Assembly (NCBI RefSeq): GCF_900091445.1
Contig: NZ_LT607733.1
Location: 1,319,501 to 1,383,500, forward strand
Length of the DNA: 64,000 bases
Direction of reading: 5' to 3'
DNA from: Micromonospora echinofusca
GTDB taxonomy: Bacteria; Actinomycetota; Actinomycetes; Mycobacteriales; Micromonosporaceae
This document shows, piece after piece, positions 32,257 through 41,253 of the stretch. The notes beneath the pieces were generated by a model. The model did no database searches. It saw only the letters and a program-made list of their open reading frames with translations, and was not told the origin of the DNA. The translations under genes were made by a program, and so were the position numbers. The first letter of the stretch is position 1. Each line of letters opens with the position of its first letter.

Positions 32257-34080
32257 CTACAGGCCGAGCTCGGCCTCGAAGTTGCCGGCCTCCAGCCGCT
32301 CCTTGACCGCCACCAGGAAGCGGGCGGCGTCCGCGCCGTCGATCAGCCGGTGGTCGTACGACAGGGCCAGGTAGACCATCGACCGGACGGCGACGACCTC
32401 GCCCAGCTCCGGGTCGTTGACCACGACCGGACGCTTGACCACGGCACCCGTGCCGAGCATCGCCGACTGCGGCGACGGCACGATCGGGGTGTCGAAGAGG
32501 GCGCCCCGGCTGCCGGTGTTGGTCAGCGTGAAGGTCGCCCCGGCGATCTCGTCCGGGCTGATCTTGTTGGTCCGGGTGCGCTCGGCCAGGTCGGCGATGC
32601 GCTTGGCGATGCCGCCCAGGTTGAGGTCACCGGCGCCGTGGATCACCGGCACCATGAGACCCCGCTCGGTGTCCACGGCGATGCCGAGGTGCTCCGACTC
32701 CGGGTAGGTGATCGTGCCGGCGTCGAGGTCCATGCTGGCGTTGACGATCGGGTACGCCTGGAGCGCCTCGACCGCCGCGAGGGCGAAGAACGGCAGGAAC
32801 GACAGCTTCACGCCGTGCCGCTGCTGGAACGACTCCTTGGCCCGCGCCCGCAGCTTGGCGACCTTGGTGACGTCCACCTCGACCACGGTGGTCAGCTGCG
32901 CCATCTCGTGCAGCGACTGCTGCATCCGCTTGGCGATCGTCGCCCGGATCCGGGGGAGCTTCTCGGTGGTGCCGCGCTTGGCGCTCGGCTGCGGCTTGGC
33001 GGCCGGCTTGGCCGGGGCCGCCGCGGCGGGCTGCTGCGCCGCAGCCGGCGCGGCCTTGGCCGCCTTGGCCTTCTCCGCCGCCTCCAGCACGTCCTGCTTG
33101 CGGATCCGCCCGCCGACACCCGTGCCGTTGACCGAGGAGAGGTCGACGCCGTGCTCGCCGGCCAGCTTGCGCACCAGCGGGGTCACGTAGCCGGCAGCCT
33201 CCTCGCCGCCACTCGGGGCGGGCGCCGACGGACGCTGCGTCTGCGGGGCCGAGGGCATGGCCTTCTGCTCGGCCTGCGCGGGCCGCGCCGAGGTCTCGGC
33301 CTCCGCCGACGGCTCGTTGTACGACATGCCCGGGGTGGGCTCCTCGACCTTGGGCTCCGGCTTGGCCTCGGCCTTCGGCTCGGGCTTCGGCTCCGGCTTG
33401 GCCTCGGGCTTCGGCTCGGGCTTCGGCTCCGGCTTGGCCTCGGCCGGGGCGGCGCCGGCGGCACCGATCACGGCCAGGTCGGCGCCGACGGCGGCGGTCT
33501 CGTCCTCGGCGACCTTGATCTCCAGGACGGTGCCGGCCACCGGCGACGGGATCTCGGTGTCGACCTTGTCGGTGGAGACCTCGAGCAGGGGCTCGTCGAC
33601 CTCGACGGTGTCGCCGACCTGCTTGAGCCAGCGGGTGACGGTGCCCTCGGTGACGCTCTCGCCGAGGGCCGGCATCTTGACCGGGGTGCCCTCGCCCGAC
33701 GGCGCCGGGGCGGCCTGCTCCTGCGCCGGCTCCTCGACGGCCGGCTGCTCCGCCTCGGCCTGCGGCTCCTCGGCGGCCTCCTCGGCCTGCTCGGCCGGCT
33801 CCTCCTGCTGCGCGGCGGCCTCGCCGCCGCCGGTGGACTCGCCCTCGCCCGCGATCACGGCCAGCTCGCTGCCGACCTCGGCGGTCTCGTCCTCGCCGAC
33901 CACGATCCGGCTCAGCACGCCCGCCGCCGGGGACGGGATCTCGGTGTCGACCTTGTCGGTCGACACCTCGAGCAGGGGCTCGTCGACCTCGACGGTGTCG
34001 CCCTCCTGCTTGAGCCAGCGCGTGACGGTGCCCTCGGTGACGCTCTCACCGAGCCGGGGCATGGTGACCGATACCGGCAT
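32257..34080 (-). CDS. sucB: Dihydrolipoyllysine succinyltransferase (E2) with two lipoyl domains
   Basis: A 607-residue E2 component of 2-oxoglutarate (or a related 2-oxoacid) dehydrogenase. Two lipoyl domains at about residues 1-80 and 135-215 each carry the lipoylated Lys in [14 protein letters not shown]. Acidic and Lys-Pro-Glu-repeat linkers separate them ([16 protein letters not shown] and similar). A peripheral-subunit-binding domain follows ([34 protein letters not shown]), then the catalytic domain ending in [18 protein letters not shown] with the active His and Asp. The ATG at 34080 has AAGGAG at suitable distance, better than the in-frame ATG at 34098. It follows lpdA in one operon (66-base gap) and depends on LipA/LipB for lipoate. 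Confidence 0.95.
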   Translation of the reverse strand: MPVSVTMPRLGESVTEGTVTRWLKQEGDTVEVDEPLLEVSTDKVDTEIPSPAAGVLSRIVVGEDETAEVGSELAVIAGEGESTGGGEAAAQQEEPAEQAEEAAEEPQAEAEQPAVEEPAQEQAAPAPSGEGTPVKMPALGESVTEGTVTRWLKQVGDTVEVDEPLLEVSTDKVDTEIPSPVAGTVLEIKVAEDETAAVGADLAVIGAAGAAPAEAKPEPKPEPKPEAKPEPKPEPKAEAKPEPKVEEPTPGMSYNEPSAEAETSARPAQAEQKAMPSAPQTQRPSAPAPSGGEEAAGYVTPLVRKLAGEHGVDLSSVNGTGVGGRIRKQDVLEAAEKAKAAKAAPAAAQQPAAAAPAKPAAKPQPSAKRGTTEKLPRIRATIAKRMQQSLHEMAQLTTVVEVDVTKVAKLRARAKESFQQRHGVKLSFLPFFALAAVEALQAYPIVNASMDLDAGTITYPESEHLGIAVDTERGLMVPVIHGAGDLNLGGIAKRIADLAERTRTNKISPDEIAGATFTLTNTGSRGALFDTPIVPSPQSAMLGTGAVVKRPVVVNDPELGEVVAVRSMVYLALSYDHRLIDGADAARFLVAVKERLEAGNFEAELGL

Positions 34081-34146
34081 CTTCAAAGACTCCTTCATTC
34101 CCCTGGTGGGATCATCGCCCGTCGCCGGACGCCGCGGTTGTCGTGA

Positions 34147-35538
34147 TCAGGCGTGTGCGTGCAGCGGCTTGCCGGCGAGCGCCAGGTGCGCCTCGCCCAG
34201 GGCCTCGTTCTGCGTCGGGTGGGCGTGCACGAGCTGCGCCACCTCGGCCGGGTACGCCTCCCAGTTGTAGATGAGCTGCGCCTCGCCGACCATCTCACCG
34301 ACCCGGGCGCCGACCATGTGTACGCCGACCACGGGGCCGTCCTCCACCCGGACGAGCTTGACGAAGCCCGCCGTCTTGAGGATCTGGCTCTTGCCGTTGC
34401 CGCCCAGGTTGTAGTTGTAGGTCTTGACCTTGTCGGCGCCGTACTGCTCCTTGGCCTTCGCCTCGGTCAGACCGACCGACGCCAGCTCCGGGTCGGAGTA
34501 GGTGACCCGCGGGATGCCGACCTCGTCGATGACGGCCGGGTTCTGGCCGGCGATCTCCTCGGCGACGAAGATGCCCTGCTGGAAGCCCCGGTGGGCGAGC
34601 TGGAGACCGGGCACGATGTCGCCGACGGCGTAGACATTCGGCACGCTGGTGCGCAGCCGCTCGTCGGTCAGCACGTAGCCGCGGTCCATCTTGACGCCCT
34701 GCTCCTCGTAGCCGAGGTCGGCGGTGTTCGGGCCGCGGCCGACCGCGACCAGCAGCAGCTCGGCCTCGACGGTGTCACCGCCGGCGATGGTGACCTTGAC
34801 GCCCTTGTCGGTCTTCTCGACCTTCTCGAACGGCTTGCCGACCTTGAAGTTGATCTTCCGCTTGCGGAACGCCCGCTCCAGCGCCTTCGAGGACTCCTCG
34901 TCCTCGGCCGCGACGAGCCGGGGGAGCGCCTCGATGATCGTGACGTCCACCCCGAAGGACTTCCACACGCTGGCGAACTCGACGCCGATCACGCCGCCGC
35001 CGAGCACGATCGCCGAGGCGGGGACCCGGTCGAGGGTGAGCGCGTGGTCGCTGGTGATGACCCGCTCGCCGTCGACCTCCAGGCCGGGCAGGCTCTTGGC
35101 GTACGAACCGGAGGCCAGCACGACGTTGCGGCCGGTGTAGCGCTTGCCGTCGACCTCGACGACGTTCTTGCCGACCAGCTTGCCGTGGCCCTCGACGATG
35201 GTGATCGCCTTGTTGCCCTTGAGCATGCCCTGGAGGCCCTTGTAGAGGCGGGAGATCACGCCGTCCTTGTACGCGTTGACCCCCGCCATGTCGATGCCGA
35301 CCAGCTCGGCCTTCACGCCGAACTGCTCCGACTCGCGGGTCTGGTCGGCGATCTCGGCCGCGTGCAGCAGCGCCTTGGTCGGGATGCAACCGTTGTGCAG
35401 GCAGGTGCCGCCGAGCTTGCCCTTCTCGACCAGCGCGACCTTCAGGCCCAGCTGGACGGCGCGCAGGGCGGTCGCGTAGCCGCCGCTGCCACCTCCGAGG
35501 ATGACGATGTCGAAGGTTGCGTCGTTCGGCTCGCTCAC
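34147..35538 (-). CDS. lpdA: Dihydrolipoyl dehydrogenase (E3)
   Basis: A 463-residue FAD-dependent enzyme that reoxidises dihydrolipoamide. It shows the FAD motif VILGGGSGGYATALRAVQLG, the redox disulfide GGTCLHNGCIPTKALLHAAE, the NAD motif VLGGGVIGVEFASVWKSFGV, and the C-terminal active His in VHAHPTQNEALGEAHLAL. The GTG at 35538 (VSEPNDATFDIVILGG) follows GGGAG. It is the promoter gene of lpdA-sucB, an order that makes E3 and E2 of the same complex together. Confidence 0.97.
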   Translation of the reverse strand: MSEPNDATFDIVILGGGSGGYATALRAVQLGLKVALVEKGKLGGTCLHNGCIPTKALLHAAEIADQTRESEQFGVKAELVGIDMAGVNAYKDGVISRLYKGLQGMLKGNKAITIVEGHGKLVGKNVVEVDGKRYTGRNVVLASGSYAKSLPGLEVDGERVITSDHALTLDRVPASAIVLGGGVIGVEFASVWKSFGVDVTIIEALPRLVAAEDEESSKALERAFRKRKINFKVGKPFEKVEKTDKGVKVTIAGGDTVEAELLLVAVGRGPNTADLGYEEQGVKMDRGYVLTDERLRTSVPNVYAVGDIVPGLQLAHRGFQQGIFVAEEIAGQNPAVIDEVGIPRVTYSDPELASVGLTEAKAKEQYGADKVKTYNYNLGGNGKSQILKTAGFVKLVRVEDGPVVGVHMVGARVGEMVGEAQLIYNWEAYPAEVAQLVHAHPTQNEALGEAHLALAGKPLHAHA

Positions 35539-35717
35539 GTCCAACTCCCAGGTCGCGTCACTGCTTCGGGGGTCACGGTGGGGTAACACGGGCACACCCC
35601 ACCTCGGTCATCTTGTCACCACCGCCCGCCGCCCGCGTACTGAGGTGCCCAACGACACGTCCGTGACACGTACGCTTGGCACTGGCTTCGATCACGGACC
35701 AGAGGGGGAGACGCTCG

Positions 35718-36047
35718 GTGGGACTGTTCCGGCGACGCAAGAAGACGCGGGCGGTCAGCCTCGACCGGGCCGCCGACCGCGGCGACCTGGAACACCTCGA
35801 GGGCTTCGTACGCAGCCGGCGCGGGGTCGAGGCCTACATCGAGCCGCGGACCACCGTCACCGAGACCACGGTCATGCTGATCGCCGACGACGGGGAGTGG
35901 ACCCGCCGCCGCATCGACGGGCCCGACGGCGCCCGCCGCTTCGCGTACCGGCTGGGCATCCCGGTCTACGACGTGCGGCTGATGGGCTACCCGCAGCGGA
36001 TGCGCGACTACAACGAGCGCCGAAAGCGCCGCCCCGAGCTGTTCTGA
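35718..36047 (+). CDS. Conserved actinobacterial hypothetical protein
   Basis: A 109-residue protein starting with a basic patch (VGLFRRRKKTRAVSLDRAAD), then DLEHLEGFVRSRRGVEAYIE, TTVTETTVMLIADDGEWTRR and YRLGIPVYDVRLMGYPQRMR. It is soluble and mixed alpha/beta. I recognise it as a conserved actinobacterial family next to lpdA, sometimes labelled oxidoreductase without a visible cofactor motif. GGGGGAG precedes the GTG by seven bases. It is divergent from lpdA and convergent with pepA. Function unknown. Confidence 0.8.
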   Translation: MGLFRRRKKTRAVSLDRAADRGDLEHLEGFVRSRRGVEAYIEPRTTVTETTVMLIADDGEWTRRRIDGPDGARRFAYRLGIPVYDVRLMGYPQRMRDYNERRKRRPELF

Positions 36048-36078
36048 GCCAGCCTCCGCGCCCGGCCGGGTGAAACGC

Positions 36079-36112
36079 AAGGAGGGCCCCTCGTCGACGA
36101 GGGGCCCTCCTT
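36079..36112. terminator. Bidirectional terminator between convergent genes
   Basis: A perfect 34-base palindrome (17-base half AAGGAGGGCCCCTCGTC at 36079-36095) lies between the stops of the hypothetical gene and pepA and would form a stem with a TCGA turn. Confidence 0.85.
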
Positions 36113-36120
36113 CGCGTACG

Positions 36121-37692
36121 TCAGCCGTTGGCGGCGACGTCCTCCACCAGCTGGACCAGCGTGCGGACCGGCACGCCCGTGCCACCCTTGGTCCAGTAGC
36201 CGGTCGGCTCGCCCGAGTGGTAGCTCGGGCCGGCGATGTCGATGTGCGCCCAGGCGACGTCGGCGGTGACGAACTCGCGCAGGAAGACCCCACCCTGGAG
36301 CATGTGCCCGGCCCGGTCCATGCCGGCGTTGACCTGGGAGATGTCGGCCACGTCGGAGTCCATGCCCTTGCGCACGTCGTCCGGCAGCGGCATCGGCCAG
36401 GCCGGCTCGCCGACCGCGTCGCCGGTGGTGCGGACCCGCTCGCACAGCTCGGGGGTGCCCATCACGCCGGCGATGCGCTTGCCCAGCGCGATCACCTGCC
36501 CGCCGGTGAGGGTGGACGTCTCGAAGAGGTAGTCGCAGCCGTCCTCGCAGGCCCGCGCCATCGCGTCGGCCAGGATCATCCGGCCCTCGGCGTCGGTGTT
36601 GAGCACCTCCACCTTCTTGCCGTTGTACATGCTGATCACGTCACCCGGCCGGTACGAGCGCCCGGACGGCATGTTCTCCGCCATCGGCAGGTACGCCGTC
36701 ACGGCCACCGACGGCTTGAGCGCGGCGATCGCCAGCATGGTCGCGGCCACCGCGGCGGCGCCACCCATGTCGGACTTCATCTCCCACATGCCCTGCGCGG
36801 GCTTGATCGAGATGCCGCCGGTGTCGAAGGTGATGCCCTTGCCGACCAGCGCCACCCGCTTGCCGTTGCCGCCGCCGGCCGGGGTGTAGCTCAGCTTCAC
36901 CAGCCGCGGCGGGGCCTCCGAGCCCTGCCCGACGGCGATGATGCCGCCGTAGCCGCCGGCGGCCAGGGCCGCCTCGTCGAGCACCTCGACCGTCAGGCCG
37001 GCCTCCCGGGCGGCGTCCGCCACCGAGTCGGCGAACGACGGCGGGCGCAGCTCGTTCGGGGCGGTGTTGACCCAGTCCCGGCTGCGCCGGACCGCGCCGC
37101 CGACCACCTGGGCGCGGGCGATCTCGGCCTGGGCGCCGGCGTCACCGGCGTCCGGCACGGCGACGAGCACCTCGGCGACCGGCTCGCGCCGGGCCGGCTG
37201 GGGCCGGGTCTTGTAGCCGGCGAAGCGGTAGCCGCCGAGCATCGCCCCCTCCGCCACCGCGCGCAGCGCCGCCGGGGCGTCGGCGTCGTCGGGCAGCGGC
37301 AGCGCGAGGGCCACCCGGGGCGCGCCCGCGAGGGCCCGTACGGCCGCTCCGGCGGCCCGGCGCAGGGTCTCCGGGGCCGGCGCGGCGCCGGTCGGCTCCG
37401 GGCCGAGACCGACGGCGACGACCACCGGGGCGGTCACGGTGCCCAGCGTGGCCAGCTTGATCACCTCGCCGGGGCCACCGGTCGCGCCGAGCAGGGCCAG
37501 CGTCTCGGTCAGCTTGCCGTCGAAGGCGGCGGCGATGCTCTCCGCGCCGCTGGCCAGCAGCAGGGTCCCGGCCAGGCCGGTGGTGGTGGCCTGCTCTGCG
37601 GTCTGGCTGTGCACGCCGATCACGATCGCGTCGACGGCGAGCTCGGCGGGGTCGGTGTCGACCAGGCTCAGGGTGGTGCTGGGCGATGTCAC
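36121..37692 (-). CDS. pepA: Leucyl aminopeptidase (M17)
   Basis: A 523-residue cytoplasmic aminopeptidase that trims N-terminal residues using two metal ions. The M17 signature [15 protein letters not shown] is present, with metal ligands also in [14 protein letters not shown] and [15 protein letters not shown], and the basic residue region EMKSDM. The N-terminal macro-like domain is about 170 residues. The GTG at 37692 ([15 protein letters not shown]) has GGAG nine bases upstream; the frame is open further 5' but without similarity. The gene is divergent from gcvT across 161 bases. Confidence 0.95.
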   Translation of the reverse strand: MTSPSTTLSLVDTDPAELAVDAIVIGVHSQTAEQATTTGLAGTLLLASGAESIAAAFDGKLTETLALLGATGGPGEVIKLATLGTVTAPVVVAVGLGPEPTGAAPAPETLRRAAGAAVRALAGAPRVALALPLPDDADAPAALRAVAEGAMLGGYRFAGYKTRPQPARREPVAEVLVAVPDAGDAGAQAEIARAQVVGGAVRRSRDWVNTAPNELRPPSFADSVADAAREAGLTVEVLDEAALAAGGYGGIIAVGQGSEAPPRLVKLSYTPAGGGNGKRVALVGKGITFDTGGISIKPAQGMWEMKSDMGGAAAVAATMLAIAALKPSVAVTAYLPMAENMPSGRSYRPGDVISMYNGKKVEVLNTDAEGRMILADAMARACEDGCDYLFETSTLTGGQVIALGKRIAGVMGTPELCERVRTTGDAVGEPAWPMPLPDDVRKGMDSDVADISQVNAGMDRAGHMLQGGVFLREFVTADVAWAHIDIAGPSYHSGEPTGYWTKGGTGVPVRTLVQLVEDVAANG

Positions 37693-37840
37693 TGAAGCTA
37701 CTCCGGGCGGGCCGGGCCGGTCGCGTCGTCGCGTACCGGCGATGGAGGTCTCCGGCGGAACGTACCCGTCGGAGGTCGGGGCTGTCCCGCCGACTGCTCC
37801 GACGGGTCCCGCCGATGCTAACCAGCCGTCCAGCTCCCGG

Positions 37841-37846
37841 TAAGTT
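37841..37846 (+). promoter_or_regulatory. -10 element for leaderless gcvT
   Basis: TAAGTT is followed by seven bases and the ATG at 37854, and no ribosome site is visible. No glycine riboswitch is evident in the 161-base gap. Confidence 0.5.
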
Positions 37847-37853
37847 CCCACCC

Positions 37854-38978
37854 ATGACCGACGTGACCTCCGACGCCGCCGCGACCCGGCTGCGCCGTTC
37901 TCCGCTGCACGAGCGGCACACCGCTCTCGGTGCCAAGTTCGCCCCGTTCGGGGGCTGGGAGATGCCGCTGGAGTACGCCGGGGGCGGAGTGCTGAAGGAG
38001 CACGCCTCGGTGCGTACCGGGGTGGGCGTCTTCGACGTCTCCCACCTGGGCAAGGCGCGGGTGACCGGGCCGGGCGCCGCGGGGTTCGTCAACGCCTGCC
38101 TCAGCAACGACCTGGGCCGCATCGGGCCGGGCCGGGCGCAGTACACCCTCTGCTGCGACGACGCCACCGGCGGCGTGGTGGACGACATCATCGCCTACCT
38201 GCACGGCGACGAACACGTCTTCCTGATCCCGAACGCCGCGAACACCGCCGAGGTGGTGCGCCGGCTGCGCGCCGCCGCGCCGCCGTCGGTCACGGTCACC
38301 GACGAGCACGAGGCGTACGCCGTCCTCGCCGTGCAGGGCCCGCGCTCCGTCGAGCTGCTCGACGCGCTGGGCCTGCCGACCGGGCACGACTACATGAGCT
38401 TCTCCACCGCCACGCTCAACGGGGTGGAGCTGACGGTGTGCCGCACCGGCTACACCGGCGAGCTGGGCTACGAGCTGGTGGTGCCGGCGGCCGACGCGGT
38501 CGCGGTCTGGGACGCACTGTTCGCGGCCGACCCCGAGCTGCGCGCCTGCGGGCTGGCCGCCCGGGACACCCTGCGCACCGAGATGGGGTACCCGCTGCAC
38601 GGCCAGGACCTGTCGCCGGAGATCACCCCGGTGCAGGCCCGCTCCGGCTGGGCGGTCGGCTGGGACAAGCCGGCCTTCTGGGGCCGCGACGCGCTGCTCA
38701 CGGAGAAGGCCGCCGGCCCGAGGCGTACGCTGCGCGGCCTGGAGGCGGTCGACCGGGCCATCCCGCGCCCCGGCATGACGGTGCACGTCGGCGACGCGCA
38801 GGTCGGCACGATCACCAGCGGCACGTTCTCGCCCACGAAGAAGCAGGGCATCGCCCTGGCGCTGCTGGACACCGCCGCGAAGCTCGCCGACGGCGACCTG
38901 GTCGAGGTCGACATCCGCGGCCGCCGCGCCCAGATGCGCGTCACCCGCCCCCCGTTCGTCACCCCCTCGGTCCGCTGA
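37854..38978 (+). CDS. gcvT: Aminomethyltransferase (glycine cleavage T protein)
   Basis: A 374-residue enzyme that passes the methylene group from the aminomethylated H protein to tetrahydrofolate. The family features are clear: [40 protein letters not shown] (the usual DVSHMG has Leu for Met), [16 protein letters not shown] with the catalytic-region Gly-Tyr pair, and [20 protein letters not shown] near the end. It works with lipoylated GcvH, so it depends on LipA/LipB. It is not in an operon with gcvH or gcvP here. The ATG at 37854 fits a leaderless transcript. Confidence 0.95.
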   Translation: MTDVTSDAAATRLRRSPLHERHTALGAKFAPFGGWEMPLEYAGGGVLKEHASVRTGVGVFDVSHLGKARVTGPGAAGFVNACLSNDLGRIGPGRAQYTLCCDDATGGVVDDIIAYLHGDEHVFLIPNAANTAEVVRRLRAAAPPSVTVTDEHEAYAVLAVQGPRSVELLDALGLPTGHDYMSFSTATLNGVELTVCRTGYTGELGYELVVPAADAVAVWDALFAADPELRACGLAARDTLRTEMGYPLHGQDLSPEITPVQARSGWAVGWDKPAFWGRDALLTEKAAGPRRTLRGLEAVDRAIPRPGMTVHVGDAQVGTITSGTFSPTKKQGIALALLDTAAKLADGDLVEVDIRGRRAQMRVTRPPFVTPSVR

Positions 38979-39020
38979 CCCCCGCCCCGGCCCCCCCCGC
39001 CCGCCGTCCCCCTTCCCGCC

Positions 39021-39081
39021 GTTGATCATGAAGTTGTTGTCACCCGGACCGGCGTGTCCCGGCAACAACTTCATGATCAAC
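39021..39081. repeat. Gene-end hairpin, family B, second good copy
   Basis: GTTGATCATGAAGTTGTTG (39021-39039) is perfectly inverted at 39063-39081. It lies between the convergent gcvT and DUF2314-like genes. The core GATCATGAAGTTGT is shared with 16694-16754. Confidence 0.85.
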
Positions 39082-39117
39082 ACGGGAGTGGGGAGGGTGG
39101 GGGTGGGGGAGAGGGGG

Positions 39118-40413
39118 TCAGAGCGGGGGGTGGGGGCGTTCGCCGGCGTCCAGGACGGCCTGCGTCCAGCCGCCCTCGATGACGCCGGTGCCGTCGAGCA
39201 CGGCCCAGTCGACGACGTCGGTGGCCTCCACGACGACCGGTGAGCCGATGCGCACGGTCGGGTCGGTGTTGGCGTCGCTGGCGCTGGCGGCCACGATCCG
39301 CTCCGGGGCGTCCCACGAGGTCACCCCCGCCCAGACGTACTCGGGGCCGTCGTCGCCGGGCAGGCCGTACTTGACCACGAGCTGCGTCTCCGGGGGCAGT
39401 TGGCCGGCGAGGAACCGGGCCCGGATGTCGCCCAGCCCGGCGCGGGCGGTGGCGACCGCCCTGCTCATCGCGTCGCCCGCCCGGGCGTAGCGCACGTCCG
39501 GCTGGATGCCGGCGAAGAGGGTGGCGCAGGCGGCGGCGTAGTAGCGGCCGTCCGGCCCCGGATGCCCGGCGGGCGGGCGCAGGCTGAGGAACGAGTCGGC
39601 GTCGGGATCGGTGGCCGGATCCAGCTCCAGCCGCAGCAGCACCGGCGCCGTCGCCCCGTGCTGCTCCGGATTGCCGTACGCCACCGCGATGTCGTGCCCG
39701 GTCACCGTGGCCAGCACCGGCAGCTGCACGAACGCCGGCACCTCCTCGCCGGAGAGCCCGTCGGTCCAGTCCCGCAGCAGCCGCCGGGCGGCGCCGGTCA
39801 TCACCGCCCCCCACGCCCGGGTCAGGTGGTCCGGTACGCCCTGGGTCTGCAACTCCAGCAGCCCGAAGCGGCGCAGCCCCTTCGTGGTGAACCAGAGGCC
39901 CTCGGCGTCGGAGGAGTAGGGCACCAGCACCCAGTCGACCAGCCGGATCCGCCCCTGGGCGTCCGGCAGCGAGCGCAGCGCCGTCGCCGGGTCGAGGAAC
40001 TGGAGGCCGAACACGTCCACCACGTCGCCGTCGACGGACTCGGCGACGGCGGCGGCCACCGCCCGGGCCGCCCACTCGTGGGCCGGCGGCCAGCCGGGCC
40101 GGTACTCGGCCTGCACCACGACCAGGTGGCTCGCGGCGGCCAGCCGGGCCAACTGCGCCTCGGTGGCGCCGAACGCGGTGAGCAGATCGGGCGGCAGCTC
40201 GGGGAACTCGGCGATCGGCCGGGTGTCCACGCTCATCAGCGGGCTGTCGAGCATCTGCCGCGCCAGCCCGTGCACGGGCTCGGCCAGCCGGCCGCTCAGC
40301 CGCGCCACGGCGGTCTTCGCGCTCACCTTCGGCAGCCCCGTCATCGGCACCAGGTAGGTCGCGCTCAGCGACTCCGGAACCGGTACGGGCAGGAAGTCGT
40401 CCGTGATGAGCAT
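39118..40413 (-). CDS. Hypothetical protein with DUF2314-like C-terminus
   Basis: A 431-residue soluble protein. The first about 330 residues have no motif I recognise: MLITDDFLPVPVPESLSATY, ASHLVVVQAEYRPGWPPAHE, then a region with LRSLPDAQGRIRLVDWVLVP. The last about 110 residues resemble DUF2314: ETQLVVKYGLPGDDGPEYVW, PERIVAASASDANTDPTVRI, GSPVVVEATDVVDWAVLDGT. The ATG at 40413 follows GGGGGA and a TAGCGT hexamer lies about 42 bases further upstream (40455-40460), so this gene has a real leader. No operon partner. Function unknown. Confidence 0.75.
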   Translation of the reverse strand: MLITDDFLPVPVPESLSATYLVPMTGLPKVSAKTAVARLSGRLAEPVHGLARQMLDSPLMSVDTRPIAEFPELPPDLLTAFGATEAQLARLAAASHLVVVQAEYRPGWPPAHEWAARAVAAAVAESVDGDVVDVFGLQFLDPATALRSLPDAQGRIRLVDWVLVPYSSDAEGLWFTTKGLRRFGLLELQTQGVPDHLTRAWGAVMTGAARRLLRDWTDGLSGEEVPAFVQLPVLATVTGHDIAVAYGNPEQHGATAPVLLRLELDPATDPDADSFLSLRPPAGHPGPDGRYYAAACATLFAGIQPDVRYARAGDAMSRAVATARAGLGDIRARFLAGQLPPETQLVVKYGLPGDDGPEYVWAGVTSWDAPERIVAASASDANTDPTVRIGSPVVVEATDVVDWAVLDGTGVIEGGWTQAVLDAGERPHPPL

Positions 40414-40479
40414 GTCGTCCCCCGGTTGGCCGCGCCGGTGCTGTCGTGGGAGAACGCTACCCGGCGCGGTGTGCCCCGT

Positions 40480-41253
40480 TCAGCCGGACAGCACCACTCC
40501 CAGGTAGACCAGCGTGGTGACCACCTCCACGGTGGCGCCGAGCACGTCGCCGGTGACGCCGCCGAGCCGGCGTACCACGTGGCGCAGCAGCCCCACCGCG
40601 ACGGCGAGGGCGGCGGCGACGGCGAGCGGCCCCTGCCACGGGCGGCCCGGCACGGCGGCGAGCGCCAGCAGCGCGACGGCGACCGCCCCGGCGGCCAGGG
40701 CGACCGGCCCGACGGTGCCCGCGACGAGCGCGCCGAGCCCCTCCGGGCGGGCCGCCGGCACCCCGCGCCGGCAGGCCACCGCCACCCCGAGCCGGCCGGC
40801 GGCGCTCGCCGCGACCACCGCCGCGAGCGCCGCCGGCCACGACCGTCCCGCCAGCTCCGCGAGGGCCGCCGTCTGCACCAGGAGTACGACCACCAGCGCG
40901 ACCACCCCGAACGGGCCCACGTCCGGCTTCTTCATGATCTCCAGCGCGGCCGCCCCCCGCCGGTACGACCCCAGCGCGTCCACGGTGTCGGCCAGCCCGT
41001 CCAGGTGCAGCCCCCGGGTGAGCAGCGCCCCGGCGCCGACGGTCACCGCCGCCGCGACCAGCGGGGGCGCGAGCGCACCGGGCAGGAGCAGGATTCCGGC
41101 GAGCACGACGCCGAGCAGCGCGCCGACCGCCGGGGCGAGCGCCATCGCCGTCCCCGCCACCGCCCGGTCGATGCGACCGGCGCGTACCGGCAGGGTCGTG
41201 AAGGTGGTCAGCGCCAACCGCGCCCCGTCGGCGAGCCGCGACTCAGCCGGCAC
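40480..41253 (-). CDS. cobS: Adenosylcobinamide-GDP ribazoletransferase
   Basis: A 257-residue integral membrane enzyme that joins adenosylcobinamide-GDP and alpha-ribazole, the last assembly step of cobalamin. The motifs RLALTTFTTLPVRAGRIDR and LTRGLHLDGLADTVDALGSY, with the metal-binding GLHLDGLAD acid residues, and the following IMKKPDVGPFGVVAL are standard CobS. Five or more membrane segments follow. The GTG at 41253 overlaps the end of the upstream cobUT gene by 11 bases, so the two are co-translated. The product uses the outputs of both domains of that fusion. Confidence 0.95.
   Translation of the reverse strand: MPAESRLADGARLALTTFTTLPVRAGRIDRAVAGTAMALAPAVGALLGVVLAGILLLPGALAPPLVAAAVTVGAGALLTRGLHLDGLADTVDALGSYRRGAAALEIMKKPDVGPFGVVALVVVLLVQTAALAELAGRSWPAALAAVVAASAAGRLGVAVACRRGVPAARPEGLGALVAGTVGPVALAAGAVAVALLALAAVPGRPWQGPLAVAAALAVAVGLLRHVVRRLGGVTGDVLGATVEVVTTLVYLGVVLSG

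Noticed and set aside
33360..33445. Repeats in sucB as a mobile or regulatory repeat
   Set aside because: They encode the Lys-Pro-Glu-rich linker between lipoyl domains, normal for E2 proteins.
37693..37853. Glycine riboswitch before gcvT
   Set aside because: No tandem aptamer-like conserved segments are visible in the 161 bases, and the promoter sits too close to the ATG for a leader.
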